Program-made: the position numbers and the translations under genes
The notes under the pieces: model-generated
Seen by the model: the letters and a program-made list of their open reading frames with translations, nothing else
What the model was told of the DNA's origin: nothing
The model's database searches: none
Shown: positions 24,640 to 35,027 of the stretch, one piece after another
How positions within the stretch are numbered: position 1 is the first letter of the stretch
How the letters are laid out: each line of letters starts with the position of its first letter
Source: Bacillota bacterium
Lineage (GTDB): Bacteria; Bacillota; Sulfobacillia; Sulfobacillales; Sulfobacillaceae
Length of the DNA: 64,000 bases
Assembly: GCA_021784595.1 (NCBI GenBank)
Contig: JAJYHT010000080.1
Location: forward strand, 62,001-126,000
Reading direction: 5' to 3'

Positions 24640-25719
24640 ATGAAGACGTGGCAAATCCGTACCTCGTCTCTAAAAACAAGCACAATTCTATTTAGGCGAG
24701 GTCTGCGAAACTTAGTAGATGCCCAAGACATCGTGGCGCTCGGGCTACCCGTGGCAATCATTGGCGACCCGACGGTTTTGCCTCGCTTTGAGCCTCTCGT
24801 CGGTCGATTGGCAGACCAAGGCCACTCCGTGACCATTCATCCTTTGGCCATCGGCGAAGCAAAGAAAGACCTAGCCACTGCGGCGGAATTGTACCAATGG
24901 CTCGGACAGCAAGGAGTGCGGCGCGATACCGTAGTGATTGCCGTTGGTGGAGGCGTGCTGACGGACACCGTGGGCTATGTGGCGGCCACCTATTTAAGGG
25001 GACTGACATGGATAGCGGTACCCACCACGTTGCTAGGCCAGGTTGATGCGGCGATAGGCGGAAAAGTGGCGGTAAATGTGCCGTGGGGTAAAAATTTGGT
25101 CGGTGCGTTTCATCTTTCCGATATGGTGCTGATTGACCCCGAGGTCCTTGACACATTGCCGTTGAGGGAATGGCAAGCGGGCGTCGGTGAAGTCATGAAG
25201 TCCGCGCTGATTGCGGGTGGGTGGCTTTGGGATCGGTTGAACAACTCGGCGCCCCCGTTTGGAACGGCCGACTGGGACGACTTGATCCGCCATACTGTGG
25301 AAATAAAAGTTAATATAGTCAATGCGGATTTAGAAGAGCATGACCAACGGATGCACCTTAATTTTGGCCATACCGTGGCGCATGGGTTGGAACAAGCCTT
25401 GGGTTACGGCAAGTTGACCCACGGCGAAGCCGTGGCTATGGGTTGCCGCGTCGCCTTGTCCATATCGGAGAATCTTTTGGGATTGGATCCTAATGTGCGC
25501 TGGACCGTGGAGCAATGGATGCGGGTATGGGAATTGCCCCTGGCGGTGCCTGATGTGGATTGGGACCGGGTGCTGGCTGCCATGACTCAGGACAAAAAAG
25601 CTCGGGCGCATGGTTTGCAGTGGATTCTACTCGAGCAGGTTGGACACCCGGTGATCAGGCGTGATATCGATGAGGGACTGGTCCGGAGCGCAATGGAGCG
25701 AATTTTGGGCGCGCGTTGA
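24640..25719 (+). CDS. aroB: 3-dehydroquinate synthase
   Basis: NAD+- and metal-dependent cyclisation of DAHP, 359 residues. GGGVLTDTVGYVAATYLRG and the PTTLLGQVDAAIGGKVAVN block are family signatures; metal ligands are expected at E (GEVMKSALI), H (FGHTVAHGLE) and HGEAVAMG. AAGGAGA precedes ATG 24640. Closes the aroE-pilD-aroC-aroK-aroB cluster; aroA is not in the window and aroQ lies at 31.5 kb. Confidence 0.95.
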   Translation: MKTWQIRTSSLKTSTILFRRGLRNLVDAQDIVALGLPVAIIGDPTVLPRFEPLVGRLADQGHSVTIHPLAIGEAKKDLATAAELYQWLGQQGVRRDTVVIAVGGGVLTDTVGYVAATYLRGLTWIAVPTTLLGQVDAAIGGKVAVNVPWGKNLVGAFHLSDMVLIDPEVLDTLPLREWQAGVGEVMKSALIAGGWLWDRLNNSAPPFGTADWDDLIRHTVEIKVNIVNADLEEHDQRMHLNFGHTVAHGLEQALGYGKLTHGEAVAMGCRVALSISENLLGLDPNVRWTVEQWMRVWELPLAVPDVDWDRVLAAMTQDKKARAHGLQWILLEQVGHPVIRRDIDEGLVRSAMERILGAR

Positions 25720-25924
25720 TGAACACCCCAGTATCATCAGGACGCTGACCGCCACCAAGAAGGTTTTGCGGCACCGATTGTATTGCTGTGCATGCGAGGG
25801 TATCATCAAACTGAAACAGAATTCTTGGCTTGAACATCGGAGTGTGTAGGGATATTCGAAACATAGCGTCAAGGATGAGGATTTTGGCATCACTTTCAGA
25901 ACCTCATCATGAAGGGGGTTGCGT

Positions 25925-27007
25925 GTGAAACAAACACCGCTTACCGATTGGCATCATCGTCATGGCGCCAAGTTAATGGAATTTGGCGGGTACAATATGC
26001 CGATTGATTATGGCTCGATTATGGACGAACATGTTGCAGTACGCACGGCAACGGGCATCTTTGACGTGTCCCATATGGGGGAGTTTATGGTTCAAGGGCC
26101 GGGGGCATCGGCCTTTTTAGACCAGTTGGTAACCAATCTGCCGTCAGCATTGGAAAATCAACAAGCGCTATATACGCCGATGTGCTATCCCGATGGAGGT
26201 ACTGTCGACGATTTGTTGATATACCGCTTGGGGGAAGAAAAGTTTCTTTTGGTCGTCAACGCGTCCAACATTGACAAGGATTGGGAGTGGATAAAGAAGG
26301 CGGCCCAGCATTGGCCTCTCTTGGAGTTGGAAAACGTCTCCGATAACATGGCGTTGATTGCAGTCCAGGGTCCTAACACCTTGCAGCTGCTGCAACCGCT
26401 CACAGAAATCCACCTAGATGATGTAGCCTATTATCATTTTATTCCTAACGCGGTGGTCGCGGGAGTGCCCGTCTTGCTGTCTCGGACTGGATATACGGGC
26501 GAGGACGGGTTTGAACTGTATGTCGATCCCTCTCGCACGCTCGAACTATGGGAAACTTTAGTCGGCCGGGGAGCCACGCCTGTGGGTTTGGGCGCCCGCG
26601 ACACCTTGAGGCTAGAGGCGCGGTTGCCGCTCTATGGGCATGAATTGTCTCCCACAATTTTACCGTTGGAGGCAGGGTTAGGTCCTTTTGTGCGATTTAA
26701 GAACAAAGGTGATTTTGTCGGACGTGGAGCGTTGGAACGCCTAAAGGGCGAGGGATTAAGGCGCAAGGTGGTAGGATTGGAAATCGAGGGAGGCATTGCT
26801 CGGGCTTTATATCTGGTCCATGATGCCCAAGGTCAAACGGTCGGGGTAGTCACCTCGGGGACTTATTCCCCCACCTTAAAGAAAGCCATCGCATTGGCTT
26901 TGGTACCGATTGAGCTGGCATCTATCGGAACCACGCTGCAGGTTGCGATTCGCAGCAAGCAGGTGCCGGCCCGGGTAGTCAAGACACCTTTTTATAAACG
27001 GACGTAG
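25925..27007 (+). CDS. gcvT: Glycine cleavage T protein (aminomethyltransferase)
   Basis: Transfers the methylene group of glycine to tetrahydrofolate, releasing ammonia; 360 residues. N-terminus KQTPLTDWHHRHGAKLMEF and the VSHMGEF, RTGYTGEDGFELY and GLGARDTLRLEA segments are diagnostic. GTG 25925 lies 6 nt after AAGGGGG (25912-25918); TTG 25919 is the other candidate. First of gcvT-H-PA-PB. A GATGAGG/CCTCATC hairpin lies just upstream (25874-25909); no glycine riboswitch is recognisable. Confidence 0.95.
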   Translation: MKQTPLTDWHHRHGAKLMEFGGYNMPIDYGSIMDEHVAVRTATGIFDVSHMGEFMVQGPGASAFLDQLVTNLPSALENQQALYTPMCYPDGGTVDDLLIYRLGEEKFLLVVNASNIDKDWEWIKKAAQHWPLLELENVSDNMALIAVQGPNTLQLLQPLTEIHLDDVAYYHFIPNAVVAGVPVLLSRTGYTGEDGFELYVDPSRTLELWETLVGRGATPVGLGARDTLRLEARLPLYGHELSPTILPLEAGLGPFVRFKNKGDFVGRGALERLKGEGLRRKVVGLEIEGGIARALYLVHDAQGQTVGVVTSGTYSPTLKKAIALALVPIELASIGTTLQVAIRSKQVPARVVKTPFYKRT

Positions 27008-27052
27008 GAGTGGGCAAAGGTCTCTAACCAGCATTTTCAGAGGGGGATAACG

Positions 27053-27421
27053 ATGAATTTTCCGGAAAATCTTTTGTATACAGCGGATCACGAATGGATT
27101 GGCAGTGATGGTACTGTGGGCATTACCGAATATGCCCAGGATGCATTAGGAGACGTGGTGTTCGTGGATCTGCCGGAAGTGGGTCGCGAATTGAAGGCGG
27201 GTGAAGCTTTCGGTGTCGTGGAGTCCGTCAAGTCTGTATCGGACTTGTATAGTCCGGTTGATGGGACGGTTGCCGCAGTGAACAGCGGCCTGGTCAACCA
27301 ACCCGAGTTGGTTAACCAGGATCCCTATGGAGAAGGATGGATTATTCGCCTGGAGCCCCGCACAAATACGGATGATTTGATGACTGCTGCAGCTTACAGA
27401 ACACAGATCGAAGGAGCATAA
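27053..27421 (+). CDS. gcvH: Glycine cleavage H protein
   Basis: Lipoyl carrier of the glycine cleavage system, 122 residues. The lipoylated lysine is in VESVKSVSDLYSPVDG, and NQDPYGEGWI is the family C-terminal motif. AGAGGGGG precedes ATG 27053. Sits between gcvT and gcvPA. Confidence 0.95.
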   Translation: MNFPENLLYTADHEWIGSDGTVGITEYAQDALGDVVFVDLPEVGRELKAGEAFGVVESVKSVSDLYSPVDGTVAAVNSGLVNQPELVNQDPYGEGWIIRLEPRTNTDDLMTAAAYRTQIEGA

Positions 27422-27424
27422 GGC

Positions 27425-28759
27425 TTGCGATACATACCTCACACCTCAAATGATCGGGATGCTATGTTGAACGCCATGAATATTGCGTCAATCGACGCAC
27501 TCTTTGACGACATTCCCGAATCTGCCCGGCTTAACCGTCCCCTTCAATTGCCGCCAGCTCTGACAGAGTTGGAGCTGCGGCGCCACCTAACCGCGCTCGC
27601 CGCCAAAAACAAAAGCGCTGAGGATTTGGTGATGTTTTTAGGAGGGGGATTTTATGATCGTTTCATCCCCGCCACCGTTAATGCCCTAGCCAGCCGAGGG
27701 GAGTTTGCTACCGCATACACGCCTTATCAGCCCGAATTGTCCCAAGGCACGCTAGCTGCGATTTATGAGTTTCAAACCATGATCGCGGGTTTGACCGGTA
27801 CTTATGCAGCTCAAGCATCGATGTATGATGGTGCCTCCGCAGTGGGAGAGGCGGCCTTGTTGGCTATGGCGCAGACTCAGCGGAAACGGATTGTGGCACA
27901 CCAAGCAGTCCATCCCGATAGCTTGGCCGTAGCAAAAACTTACGTAAATGCGCGCGGGGGCACGGTAGACATTGTGCAAGATGTGGAACAGTTGGAAACG
28001 GCCTTGTCGACTGGCGAGCCGGTAGCAGCAGTGGTATGGCAATATCCTGACATGTTGGGTCGGCTCCGAGGATTGGATTCAGTGATCGAAGCCGCCCATC
28101 GCCATCAATCGCTGTCCATCGTCTCGTCTGATCCGGTGGCATTGGCATTACTGACCCCGCCCGGTGAAATGGGTGCAGATGTCGTGGTGGGTGAAGGACA
28201 ACCTTTGGGAAATCCCATGAACTACGGAGGACCTACTTTCGGATATTTTGCCGTGCAAGCTCCATTGGTGCGCAAGATGCCGGGGAGATTGGTTGGAGGA
28301 ACGGTGGACCATAGCGGGTCGCGAGGGTTCGTGCTGACCCTTCAGGCCCGTGAGCAGCATATTCGACGTGAAAAAGCCACTTCCAATATTTGTTCCAACC
28401 ATTCACTAAATGCTTTGATGGCGACTATCTACATGGCCTCTTTAGGTCCTCAAGGACTGCGTGACGTGGCCATGCTGTCTACAGCCAAAGCGCATTACTT
28501 AGCTCAGCAACTCGCAGGACAAGGGATGCATTTGGCATATCCGGATGAGCCCTATCTCTACGAATTTGCCGTCCGTGTACCGGGGTCTGTGCAAGATTTG
28601 AATGAGCATTTGCTTTTCAAGGGATATCTCGGTGGTTTTGACCTTGGCCGATGGCATCCCGAATGGGAAGGGTATTGGCAGTTGGCGACAACAGAAAAGC
28701 GCACTAAAGAAGAGTGTGACGGATTGACTGAGGAGGTGGCAGCATGGATGTCCCGGTAA
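27425..28759 (+). CDS. gcvPA: Glycine dehydrogenase (decarboxylating) subunit 1
   Basis: N-terminal half of the two-subunit PLP glycine decarboxylase (P protein), 444 residues. Typical [40 protein letters not shown] and [17 protein letters not shown] 27425 is 8 nt after AAGGAG at the end of gcvH. The 3' end overlaps gcvPB by 16 bp, ensuring equal synthesis. Confidence 0.94.
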   Translation: MRYIPHTSNDRDAMLNAMNIASIDALFDDIPESARLNRPLQLPPALTELELRRHLTALAAKNKSAEDLVMFLGGGFYDRFIPATVNALASRGEFATAYTPYQPELSQGTLAAIYEFQTMIAGLTGTYAAQASMYDGASAVGEAALLAMAQTQRKRIVAHQAVHPDSLAVAKTYVNARGGTVDIVQDVEQLETALSTGEPVAAVVWQYPDMLGRLRGLDSVIEAAHRHQSLSIVSSDPVALALLTPPGEMGADVVVGEGQPLGNPMNYGGPTFGYFAVQAPLVRKMPGRLVGGTVDHSGSRGFVLTLQAREQHIRREKATSNICSNHSLNALMATIYMASLGPQGLRDVAMLSTAKAHYLAQQLAGQGMHLAYPDEPYLYEFAVRVPGSVQDLNEHLLFKGYLGGFDLGRWHPEWEGYWQLATTEKRTKEECDGLTEEVAAWMSR

Positions 28760-30198
28760 TATTTGAGAAATCGGTGGCAGGTCGACGGGGTGTCTCATTA
28801 CCTGCGAGCGATGTGCCGGTGCCAGACTTGGCCGAGATATTGCCGGAGTCCTATATTCGGCAAAGCGCAACGCGTTTGCCCGAAGTATCCGAGATGGACG
28901 TGGTGCGGCACTATACTTACTTGTCCAGTCTCAATTACGGTGTAGACACCGGATTTTATCCGTTGGGTTCTTGCACCATGAAATATAATCCTAAGATTAA
29001 TGAATGGGCTGCCAACTTGCCAGGCTTTGCCGCGTTGCATCCGTTGCAACCTGTCGATACGGTGCAGGGAATTTTGGAACTGATGCATGACCTGGAAGTG
29101 GCTTTAGCAGAGATCTCAGGAATGGACCGGGTGACACTGCAGCCAGCGGCTGGTGCGCACGGCGAATTGACCGGAATTTTGATGATAAAAAAGTACCTTG
29201 AACACCGAGGGGAACATCGAACCACGGTTTTGGTTCCTGACTCTGCGCATGGCACGAACCCCGCGACTGCGGCCATGGCGGGATTCAAAGTGCAAGAAGT
29301 GCCATCCAACAGCAGGGGCGGGGTAGATGTTGAGGCATTGCGCGGGTTGGTCAATCAAGACACAGCGGGTTTGATGCTGACCAACCCCAATACGCTTGGC
29401 CTCTTTGAGGAAGATATAGTGGAGATTGCCGAAATCGTTCACGCCGCAGGCGGCTTGCTATATTATGACGGAGCCAATGCCAATGCCATCATGGGCAAAG
29501 TCAGGCCAGGCGATATGGGATTTGACGTCGTACACCTGAACCTGCATAAAACGTTCTCCACCCCCCACGGAGGTGGCGGTCCGGGGGCTGGGCCCGTGGG
29601 AGTGAAAGCCCAACTGATTCCGTTTTTGCCAGGCCCTTCGATTGTCTGGAACAATGGGCGTTGGGAGTTTTCCGACCAAAGCCCACAATCCATTGGCAAG
29701 ATGCGGTCATATTATGGCAATGTTGGCATTTTGGTGCGAGCCTATGCGTACTTGCGCAGTCACGGCGCACAGGGTCTGCGCGAAGTGTCAGATACGGCGG
29801 TGCTCAATGCCAATTATCTCTTGTCGTTGATCAAGGATATTTATCATACGCCGCATGAACGGCCGGTCAAACACGAATTTGTGCTATCCCTGGTGGATCA
29901 GAAGAAGCGGGGGGCAAGAGCGCTGGACGTGGCCAAGCGGTTGATTGACTACGGATATTATCCACCTACCGTATATTTTCCGCTGGTGGTAGGCGAGGCG
30001 CTTATGGTGGAGCCTACGGAAACGGAGTCTAAAGAGACTTTAGACCGGTTTGCGGCGGTATTGCGTCAAATCGACCAGGAAATTGACACCAACCCTGATC
30101 TCTTGCATCAAGCGCCTCACGATACGATTGTCAGCCGGCTTGACGAAGCGTTGGCTGCACGTCAACCTAACCTAACTTACGCACCCAAAACCTTGTGA
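28744..30198 (+). CDS. gcvPB: Glycine dehydrogenase (decarboxylating) subunit 2
   Basis: Catalytic half of the P protein, 484 residues. The PLP lysine is in [18 protein letters not shown], preceded by [25 protein letters not shown] precedes ATG 28744, inside gcvPA. Its product, methylamine-lipoyl-H protein, is used by GcvT. Confidence 0.95.
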   Translation: MDVPVIFEKSVAGRRGVSLPASDVPVPDLAEILPESYIRQSATRLPEVSEMDVVRHYTYLSSLNYGVDTGFYPLGSCTMKYNPKINEWAANLPGFAALHPLQPVDTVQGILELMHDLEVALAEISGMDRVTLQPAAGAHGELTGILMIKKYLEHRGEHRTTVLVPDSAHGTNPATAAMAGFKVQEVPSNSRGGVDVEALRGLVNQDTAGLMLTNPNTLGLFEEDIVEIAEIVHAAGGLLYYDGANANAIMGKVRPGDMGFDVVHLNLHKTFSTPHGGGGPGAGPVGVKAQLIPFLPGPSIVWNNGRWEFSDQSPQSIGKMRSYYGNVGILVRAYAYLRSHGAQGLREVSDTAVLNANYLLSLIKDIYHTPHERPVKHEFVLSLVDQKKRGARALDVAKRLIDYGYYPPTVYFPLVVGEALMVEPTETESKETLDRFAAVLRQIDQEIDTNPDLLHQAPHDTIVSRLDEALAARQPNLTYAPKTL

Positions 30199-30244
30199 TC
30201 TTTTTGAGCAAACTTGTAAAATTTCTTTTCATAGGAGGCACCAA

Positions 30245-31504
30245 ATGACCCCGAGTGTATTACAACAAGCAGATCCCGACGTGTATCAGGCAATTCGCAA
30301 CGAAGAACGGCGGCAAGCCTTGCACCTGGAACTCATTGCATCAGAGAATTGGACCTCGCTTGCTGTACGTGAAGCAGTGGGGTCGGTAATGACGGATAAA
30401 TATGCTGAAGGCTATCCCGCCCATCGTTATTACGGAGGGTGTGAGTACGTGGATGTGGTGGAAGAATTGGCCCGCCAAAGAGTTAAGGCACTGTATCATG
30501 CCGAGCATGCCAATGTTCAACCCCACGCCGGTGCCTCCGCCAATTTGGCGGTCTATTTCACTGCGTTAAAACCCGGTGACAAGATCTTGGGGATGAACTT
30601 GAGCCATGGCGGCCATCTCACCCACGGCAGTCCGGTGAATTTGTCGGGTCAATTATATCAGGTAGAGAGTTATGGAGTAGACAAGACTACCGAAAAGTTG
30701 GATATGGAACAAGTACGGACGATTGCTCGCACCTTTCGGCCTCATATGATCGTGGCGGGAGCTTCGGCCTATCCCAGGCAATTGGACTTTGCCGCCTTTG
30801 CCAGCATAGCCCAGGAAGTGGGCGCGCTGTTGATGGTGGATATGGCCCATATTGCCGGACTGGTGGCAGCGGGCTTGCATCCGACCCCGGTTGGCCATGC
30901 CGACTTTGTGACCTCGACTACGCACAAGACACTGCGCGGACCCCGCGGGGGATTTATTTTAACCAATGCCGATTGGGGCAAGAAAATAGATAAAGTAGTC
31001 TTTCCCGGATTGCAGGGAGGACCATTGATGCATGTCATCGCGGGTAAAGCGGTGGCTTTTGGCGAAGCGCTCACGCCCGAGTTTCGCTCCTACCAATCTC
31101 AGGTGGTTGCCAATGCGCGCCGACTGGCCAACCAATTGCAGGCCCATGGTTTGCGCTTGGTCTCTGGCGGCACCGACAATCATCTGATGCTCCTTGACGT
31201 GAAGTTTAGCGGTTTGACGGGGAGTGAGGCTCAACGTCGTCTGGCAGCGGTCGGGATCACGGTGAACAAAAACACGATTCCTTATGAGACCGAAAAGCCG
31301 ACGGTGACCTCCGGGATCCGGATTGGCACCCCGCAAGTGACCACCCGCGGGTTGGGAGAATTGGAAATGGATGAATTAGCTCAAATCATTGCGGAAGTGA
31401 TCCAAGGACCCAAAGAATTTTCGGCCGAGCCTTTGGCATTGCGAGTGGAACGTTTAGCCAGAGCGTTTCCCTTGCCAGGTCTGGAGCCGGTTGGCAATGA
31501 CTAA
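30245..31504 (+). CDS. glyA: Serine hydroxymethyltransferase
   Basis: Interconverts serine and glycine with methylene-tetrahydrofolate, so it couples directly to the glycine cleavage genes just upstream. 419 residues, full length; PLP lysine in [14 protein letters not shown], plus [15 protein letters not shown] and the N-terminal [17 protein letters not shown] precedes ATG 30245. Overlaps aroQ by 8 bp. Confidence 0.96.
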   Translation: MTPSVLQQADPDVYQAIRNEERRQALHLELIASENWTSLAVREAVGSVMTDKYAEGYPAHRYYGGCEYVDVVEELARQRVKALYHAEHANVQPHAGASANLAVYFTALKPGDKILGMNLSHGGHLTHGSPVNLSGQLYQVESYGVDKTTEKLDMEQVRTIARTFRPHMIVAGASAYPRQLDFAAFASIAQEVGALLMVDMAHIAGLVAAGLHPTPVGHADFVTSTTHKTLRGPRGGFILTNADWGKKIDKVVFPGLQGGPLMHVIAGKAVAFGEALTPEFRSYQSQVVANARRLANQLQAHGLRLVSGGTDNHLMLLDVKFSGLTGSEAQRRLAAVGITVNKNTIPYETEKPTVTSGIRIGTPQVTTRGLGELEMDELAQIIAEVIQGPKEFSAEPLALRVERLARAFPLPGLEPVGND

Positions 31505-31937
31505 GATTCATATCATCAACGGGCCGAATTTAGGAAGATTGGGTCGGCGACAGCCCGAAATTTACGGGAAACAAACCTGGAATGACATCATGGATGATCT
31601 GCGGCAGGGATTTCCGCAAGCCTTATTGGAAGACTTCCAATCAAATCATGAAGGAGCCTTGATCGACTACATCGAATCACTAGAGGACCGGGCCGCGAAT
31701 GGCTTGGTCATCAATCCCGGCGCTTTGACCCACCAGAGCTACGCCTTGCGCGATGCTCTGGCGGCGCTTTCCATCCCGGTCATCGAAGTGCATCTGAGCA
31801 ACGTGCACGCACGGGAGAGTTTTCGCGCCCAATCTTTAACGGCCCCGGTATGCGTGGGTCAAATCAGCGGTCTGGGGGCAGATGGATATCGGTTGGCCAT
31901 CGGCTATCTATTGCGGCAGGGGGAGGGGAACGTGTGA
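31497..31937 (+). CDS. aroQ: 3-dehydroquinate dehydratase, type II
   Basis: Dodecameric dehydratase of the shikimate pathway, 146 residues. Contains [18 protein letters not shown] (catalytic Arg and Tyr), [24 protein letters not shown] and the [11 protein letters not shown] loop. ATG 31497 is preferred to TTG 31491. Its separation from the aroE-aroB cluster is common in Firmicutes, where aroQ precedes pepP and efp. Confidence 0.94.
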   Translation: MTKIHIINGPNLGRLGRRQPEIYGKQTWNDIMDDLRQGFPQALLEDFQSNHEGALIDYIESLEDRAANGLVINPGALTHQSYALRDALAALSIPVIEVHLSNVHARESFRAQSLTAPVCVGQISGLGADGYRLAIGYLLRQGEGNV

Positions 31938-33028
31938 CGGTGCATGGGGAGCGGGCTCGTAATTTGCTGCACGAAGGGAAGGGTCAGGCTGATGCCTATT
32001 TGAGCCTTTCGCCGTACAATCGCTATTATCTTACGGGATTTTCAGGCTCTCAAGGAGCAGTTTTGGTGGCGCCGGAGGAATACCGGTGGCTGTTGTGCGA
32101 CTTTCGATACACTGAACAAGCTGCTAGCCAAGCACCGGACTACGAAATTGTACCAGTGGCGAACGACCTGTTTAAACGCGTAGGAGCTTTGGCTCATGAT
32201 GTGGGAGCGCAACGTATTGCATTCGAAGCCGATCATCTTACAGTAGAAGAGTGGAATAGACTAACCGAGGCCGTTCCGGATATCGCCTGGATTCCGGTCA
32301 GCGGCATGACTGAGAAAATGCGGATGATCAAAACGGCGGACGAGATTGTTCTATTGCGTCGGGCCGCCCAAGTTGCGTCAACCGCCCTATCGAAGGTGTT
32401 GGCGACCACCATTCGCCCTGGCATAAGCGAGCGTCAAGTGGCCTTATCCCTCGAACTGGTTATGAGGGAGTCGGGTGCGGACCGCCTATCGTTTGACACC
32501 ATCGTAGCATCAGGACCCCGTGGCTCGTTGCCGCACGGACAACCCAGCACTCGGATTTTGGAACCGGGCGATTATGTGACGATTGATTTCGGAGCCGTTG
32601 TCGGCGGATACCATTCGGATGAAACAGTGACCGTCGTATTGCCTGGTTCTTCCTCTACGGCAGCAGAAATGCGCCAGATTTATGAAATTGTTTATGCGGC
32701 GCAACAAGCCGGGTTGGAGGCTGTGAAGTCAGGGACACCGGTGTCGGCAGTGGATCGTGCGGCTCGGCGCGTAATTGAAGCCGCAGGGTTTGGTGCCCAA
32801 TTTGGCCACGGAACCGGCCATGGGGTGGGGCTGGAGGTTCACGAACCGCCTTATTTGTCGTGGCGGGCGGCACCTGATGACGTGTTGCAATCAGGGATGG
32901 CAATCACCGTTGAGCCAGGTATCTACCTGCCTAACATTGGCGGGGTGCGGCTAGAAGATACGGTGATGGTGACCGACCGGGGCTACCAACGGCTGACCAC
33001 GGTGGACAAAGCATGGCGAGTCTTGTAG
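31934..33028 (+). CDS. Xaa-Pro aminopeptidase-type metallopeptidase (M24B)
   Basis: Creatinase-fold peptidase of 364 residues. N-terminal non-catalytic domain (~1-125), then the M24 domain with the dinuclear metal ligands: DFGAVVGGYHSDET (two Asp), GTGHGVGLEVHE (His), VEPGIYLP (Glu) and RLEDTVMVT (Glu). GTG 31934 overlaps the aroQ stop, and GGGGAGGGG precedes it. Always found just before efp in Firmicutes, as here. Confidence 0.92.
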   Translation: MTVHGERARNLLHEGKGQADAYLSLSPYNRYYLTGFSGSQGAVLVAPEEYRWLLCDFRYTEQAASQAPDYEIVPVANDLFKRVGALAHDVGAQRIAFEADHLTVEEWNRLTEAVPDIAWIPVSGMTEKMRMIKTADEIVLLRRAAQVASTALSKVLATTIRPGISERQVALSLELVMRESGADRLSFDTIVASGPRGSLPHGQPSTRILEPGDYVTIDFGAVVGGYHSDETVTVVLPGSSSTAAEMRQIYEIVYAAQQAGLEAVKSGTPVSAVDRAARRVIEAAGFGAQFGHGTGHGVGLEVHEPPYLSWRAAPDDVLQSGMAITVEPGIYLPNIGGVRLEDTVMVTDRGYQRLTTVDKAWRVL

Positions 33029-33067
33029 GATTCCAAATGAGGTCTTTTAGGTAAGGGGTGGCATAAA

Positions 33068-33625
33068 TTGATTTCCAGCAACGATTTTCGTAACGGTGTG
33101 ACTATTGAATTGGACGGTGTGTTATACCAGGTCGTAGAATTCCAACATGTAAAACCCGGCAAGGGGTCAGCATTTGTTCGCACCAAACTAAAAAATTTGC
33201 AGACCGGCGGCGTATTGGAGAGAACCTTCAACGCAGGAGAACGAGTGCCTGCAGCCAAAGTGGAAAAGCGCGAGATGCAATACCTTTATAACTCGGGCGA
33301 CGAATACACCTTTATGGATACTGAAACCTACGAGCAACTGGCACTCAAGGCAGAGGATATCGGAGACGGCGTCAAGTTCTTAAAGGAAAACATGTTGTGC
33401 TACGTGGTGCTCTTTAAGGGTGCCAGCATTGGTGTGGACCTACCTAATACTGTGGTCTTGGAAGTCACCGAAACTGAACCGGGCTTTAAGGGCGACACCA
33501 CATCTGGAGCCACTAAACTGGCCACTTTGGAGACGGGCGCTGTCGTCAAGGTGCCGTTATTTGTTAATGTGGGCGATAAACTGTCAGTGGACACCCGGAC
33601 TGGACAGTATACTGGCCGCGCTTAG
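33068..33625 (+). CDS. efp: Elongation factor P
   Basis: Relieves ribosome stalling at polyproline. 185 residues in three beta-barrel domains. The loop [10 protein letters not shown] (residues ~30-39) carries the tip lysine. TTG 33068 with AAGGGG upstream is the start. A long hairpin terminator follows at 33.7 kb. Confidence 0.96.
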   Translation: MISSNDFRNGVTIELDGVLYQVVEFQHVKPGKGSAFVRTKLKNLQTGGVLERTFNAGERVPAAKVEKREMQYLYNSGDEYTFMDTETYEQLALKAEDIGDGVKFLKENMLCYVVLFKGASIGVDLPNTVVLEVTETEPGFKGDTTSGATKLATLETGAVVKVPLFVNVGDKLSVDTRTGQYTGRA

Positions 33626-33684
33626 TATGGAGTATTGAGGCTGGGGATCGCTCGCTGATTCAAAGAGTCTAGACGGTGGAACCG

Positions 33685-33729
33685 ACACTTATTGGCTCCT
33701 GAAGCAGATGGGGCCAATAAGTGTTTCTT
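33685..33729 (+). terminator. Terminator after efp
   Basis: Twelve-base arms ACACTTATTGGC (33685-33696) and GCCAATAAGTGT (33713-33724) with a 16-nt loop, then TTCTTC. Confidence 0.7.
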
Positions 33730-33805
33730 CGCAACATTTTCCCGCATGAACTATCATCGGATTGGTTAGGTTAACACTGTAACGGCGTATAAGGAGGTGT
33801 AGCGC

Positions 33806-34279
33806 ATGGCAGATCTTCGACGAAAGGTCTCGTACCTGTCAGGCATGGCGGAGCGTTACGATCTAGCTGACCAAGGCCGACAAGGCAAAATTCTTGCGGA
33901 AATGGTGCAGGTTCTGCGGGAGTTAAGTTTGGACGTCGAGGAAGTCCAAGCTAATCAACTCGAACTCGAAGAGTATGTAGAGGAAATCGATTCGGACTTA
34001 ATGACACTGGAAGAAGACGTCTATGTGGGCACGAGCGAGGACGAGGATGATGATGACGACGATGACCTTCGTTTCGAAGAAGACGACAATGAAGGCTACA
34101 TCGAATTGGAATGTCCTGTCTGTCTCCAAGACTCGCTCTACAATGAAGCTTTGTTCGATGAAGAAGGCATTCAGCTCAGCTGTCCTCACTGCGGCAACAT
34201 TGTCTTTGACTCCGACGAAGATTGCATTGTAACGGATGACCAGGCTGACGAAGATGGGTTTGACGAGGAATATTTGTAA
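33806..34279 (+). CDS. CD1247 N-terminal-domain protein, acidic zinc-ribbon
   Basis: A 157-residue strongly acidic protein. Residues 1-60 form a helical/coiled-coil domain (VSYLSGMAERYDLADQ), as in the clostridial CD1247 family. A run of seven Asp follows at ~80-88, then a zinc ribbon CPVC ... CPHCGN (~107-137) and an acidic tail. The function is unknown. AAGGAGG precedes ATG 33806. The family typically lies near the spoIIIA-efp region in spore formers, consistent with this position. Confidence 0.75.
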   Translation: MADLRRKVSYLSGMAERYDLADQGRQGKILAEMVQVLRELSLDVEEVQANQLELEEYVEEIDSDLMTLEEDVYVGTSEDEDDDDDDDLRFEEDDNEGYIELECPVCLQDSLYNEALFDEEGIQLSCPHCGNIVFDSDEDCIVTDDQADEDGFDEEYL

Positions 34280-34306
34280 CCTCTGCAACTTCGGCCGATT
34301 ACCGCG

Positions 34307-34336
34307 CGGCATGGAGCAAACGCTCCATGCCGTTTA
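34307..34336 (+). terminator. Hairpin between CD1247-like gene and convergent response regulator
   Basis: Eleven-base arms CGGCATGGAGC (34307-34317) and GCTCCATGCCG (34322-34332), 4-nt loop, followed by TTTA. Strong stem, short T-tract. Confidence 0.65.
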
Positions 34337-34354
34337 GCGTATGGTGCGATGGCA

Positions 34355-35026
34355 TTATTCCGATCCTTCCAGCCGATGCTGGGCAAAAAAGGCCGCCGCC
34401 TCGGAACGCCGAGTGTACCCTAGTTTGCTCAGAATATTGCTAACGTAATGTTTGACCGTTTTTTCGCTGAGGAAAATATCTTGTCCGATTTCTTTATTGG
34501 TTTTTCCTTGGGCAATTAACGCTAATATTTTTTGCTCTTGGGGGCTTAACACGGCCAAGGGGTCAACGGGCGAGGGTTGTCTCAAACGAGCCAGCAATTT
34601 CTCCGCAATTTGCGGCCCAAATAAAGACCCGCCTGAGGCCACGGTACGTATCGCGTCAATGACTGAGCGTCCCCGGGATTCTTTCAAGAGATAGCCGGAG
34701 GCCCCGCCCATCAACGCATCAAGTACTAAATCATCGCCTCCAAAAGACGTCAACATGATGACTTTGACGTTAGGATCGTATTCCTTAAGAGCTTTGAGCA
34801 CGCTTAAGCCATCGGACGCTCCTAAACGAATATCAAGAACTACCACGTCAGCCTGCCCCGGAATCCGTGCCAGAGCTTCGTCAGCGCTGCCTACGTCTAC
34901 AGTAACTTGCATGTCAGGTTGGCGTTCAATCATGTTGGACAGGCCGATGCGCACTATTTCATGGTCATCAACTAAGGCGACCCGGATCTTTTCTTCGCTT
35001 GCGTCAATCTCGCTGTCATCATGCAT
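34355..35026 (-). CDS. NarL/LuxR-family response regulator
   Basis: A 223-residue regulator: receiver domain with the acidic pair in VALVDDHEIVR, phosphoacceptor Asp in VVVLDIRLG and the conserved Lys in GYLLKES, followed by a LuxR-type helix-turn-helix (LSPQEQKILALIAQGKTNKEIG). Second gene of a leftward pair with the kinase, 1 bp apart. Most similar in layout to DevR/LiaR-type systems; the signal is unknown. Confidence 0.9.
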   Translation of the reverse strand: MHDDSEIDASEEKIRVALVDDHEIVRIGLSNMIERQPDMQVTVDVGSADEALARIPGQADVVVLDIRLGASDGLSVLKALKEYDPNVKVIMLTSFGGDDLVLDALMGGASGYLLKESRGRSVIDAIRTVASGGSLFGPQIAEKLLARLRQPSPVDPLAVLSPQEQKILALIAQGKTNKEIGQDIFLSEKTVKHYVSNILSKLGYTRRSEAAAFFAQHRLEGSE

Positions 35027-35027
35027 T

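Noticed and set aside
25720-25924. Glycine riboswitch expected ahead of gcvT
   Set aside because: The gap has a GATGAGG/CCTCATC hairpin but none of the conserved glycine-aptamer core sequence or a tandem layout; no terminator follows.
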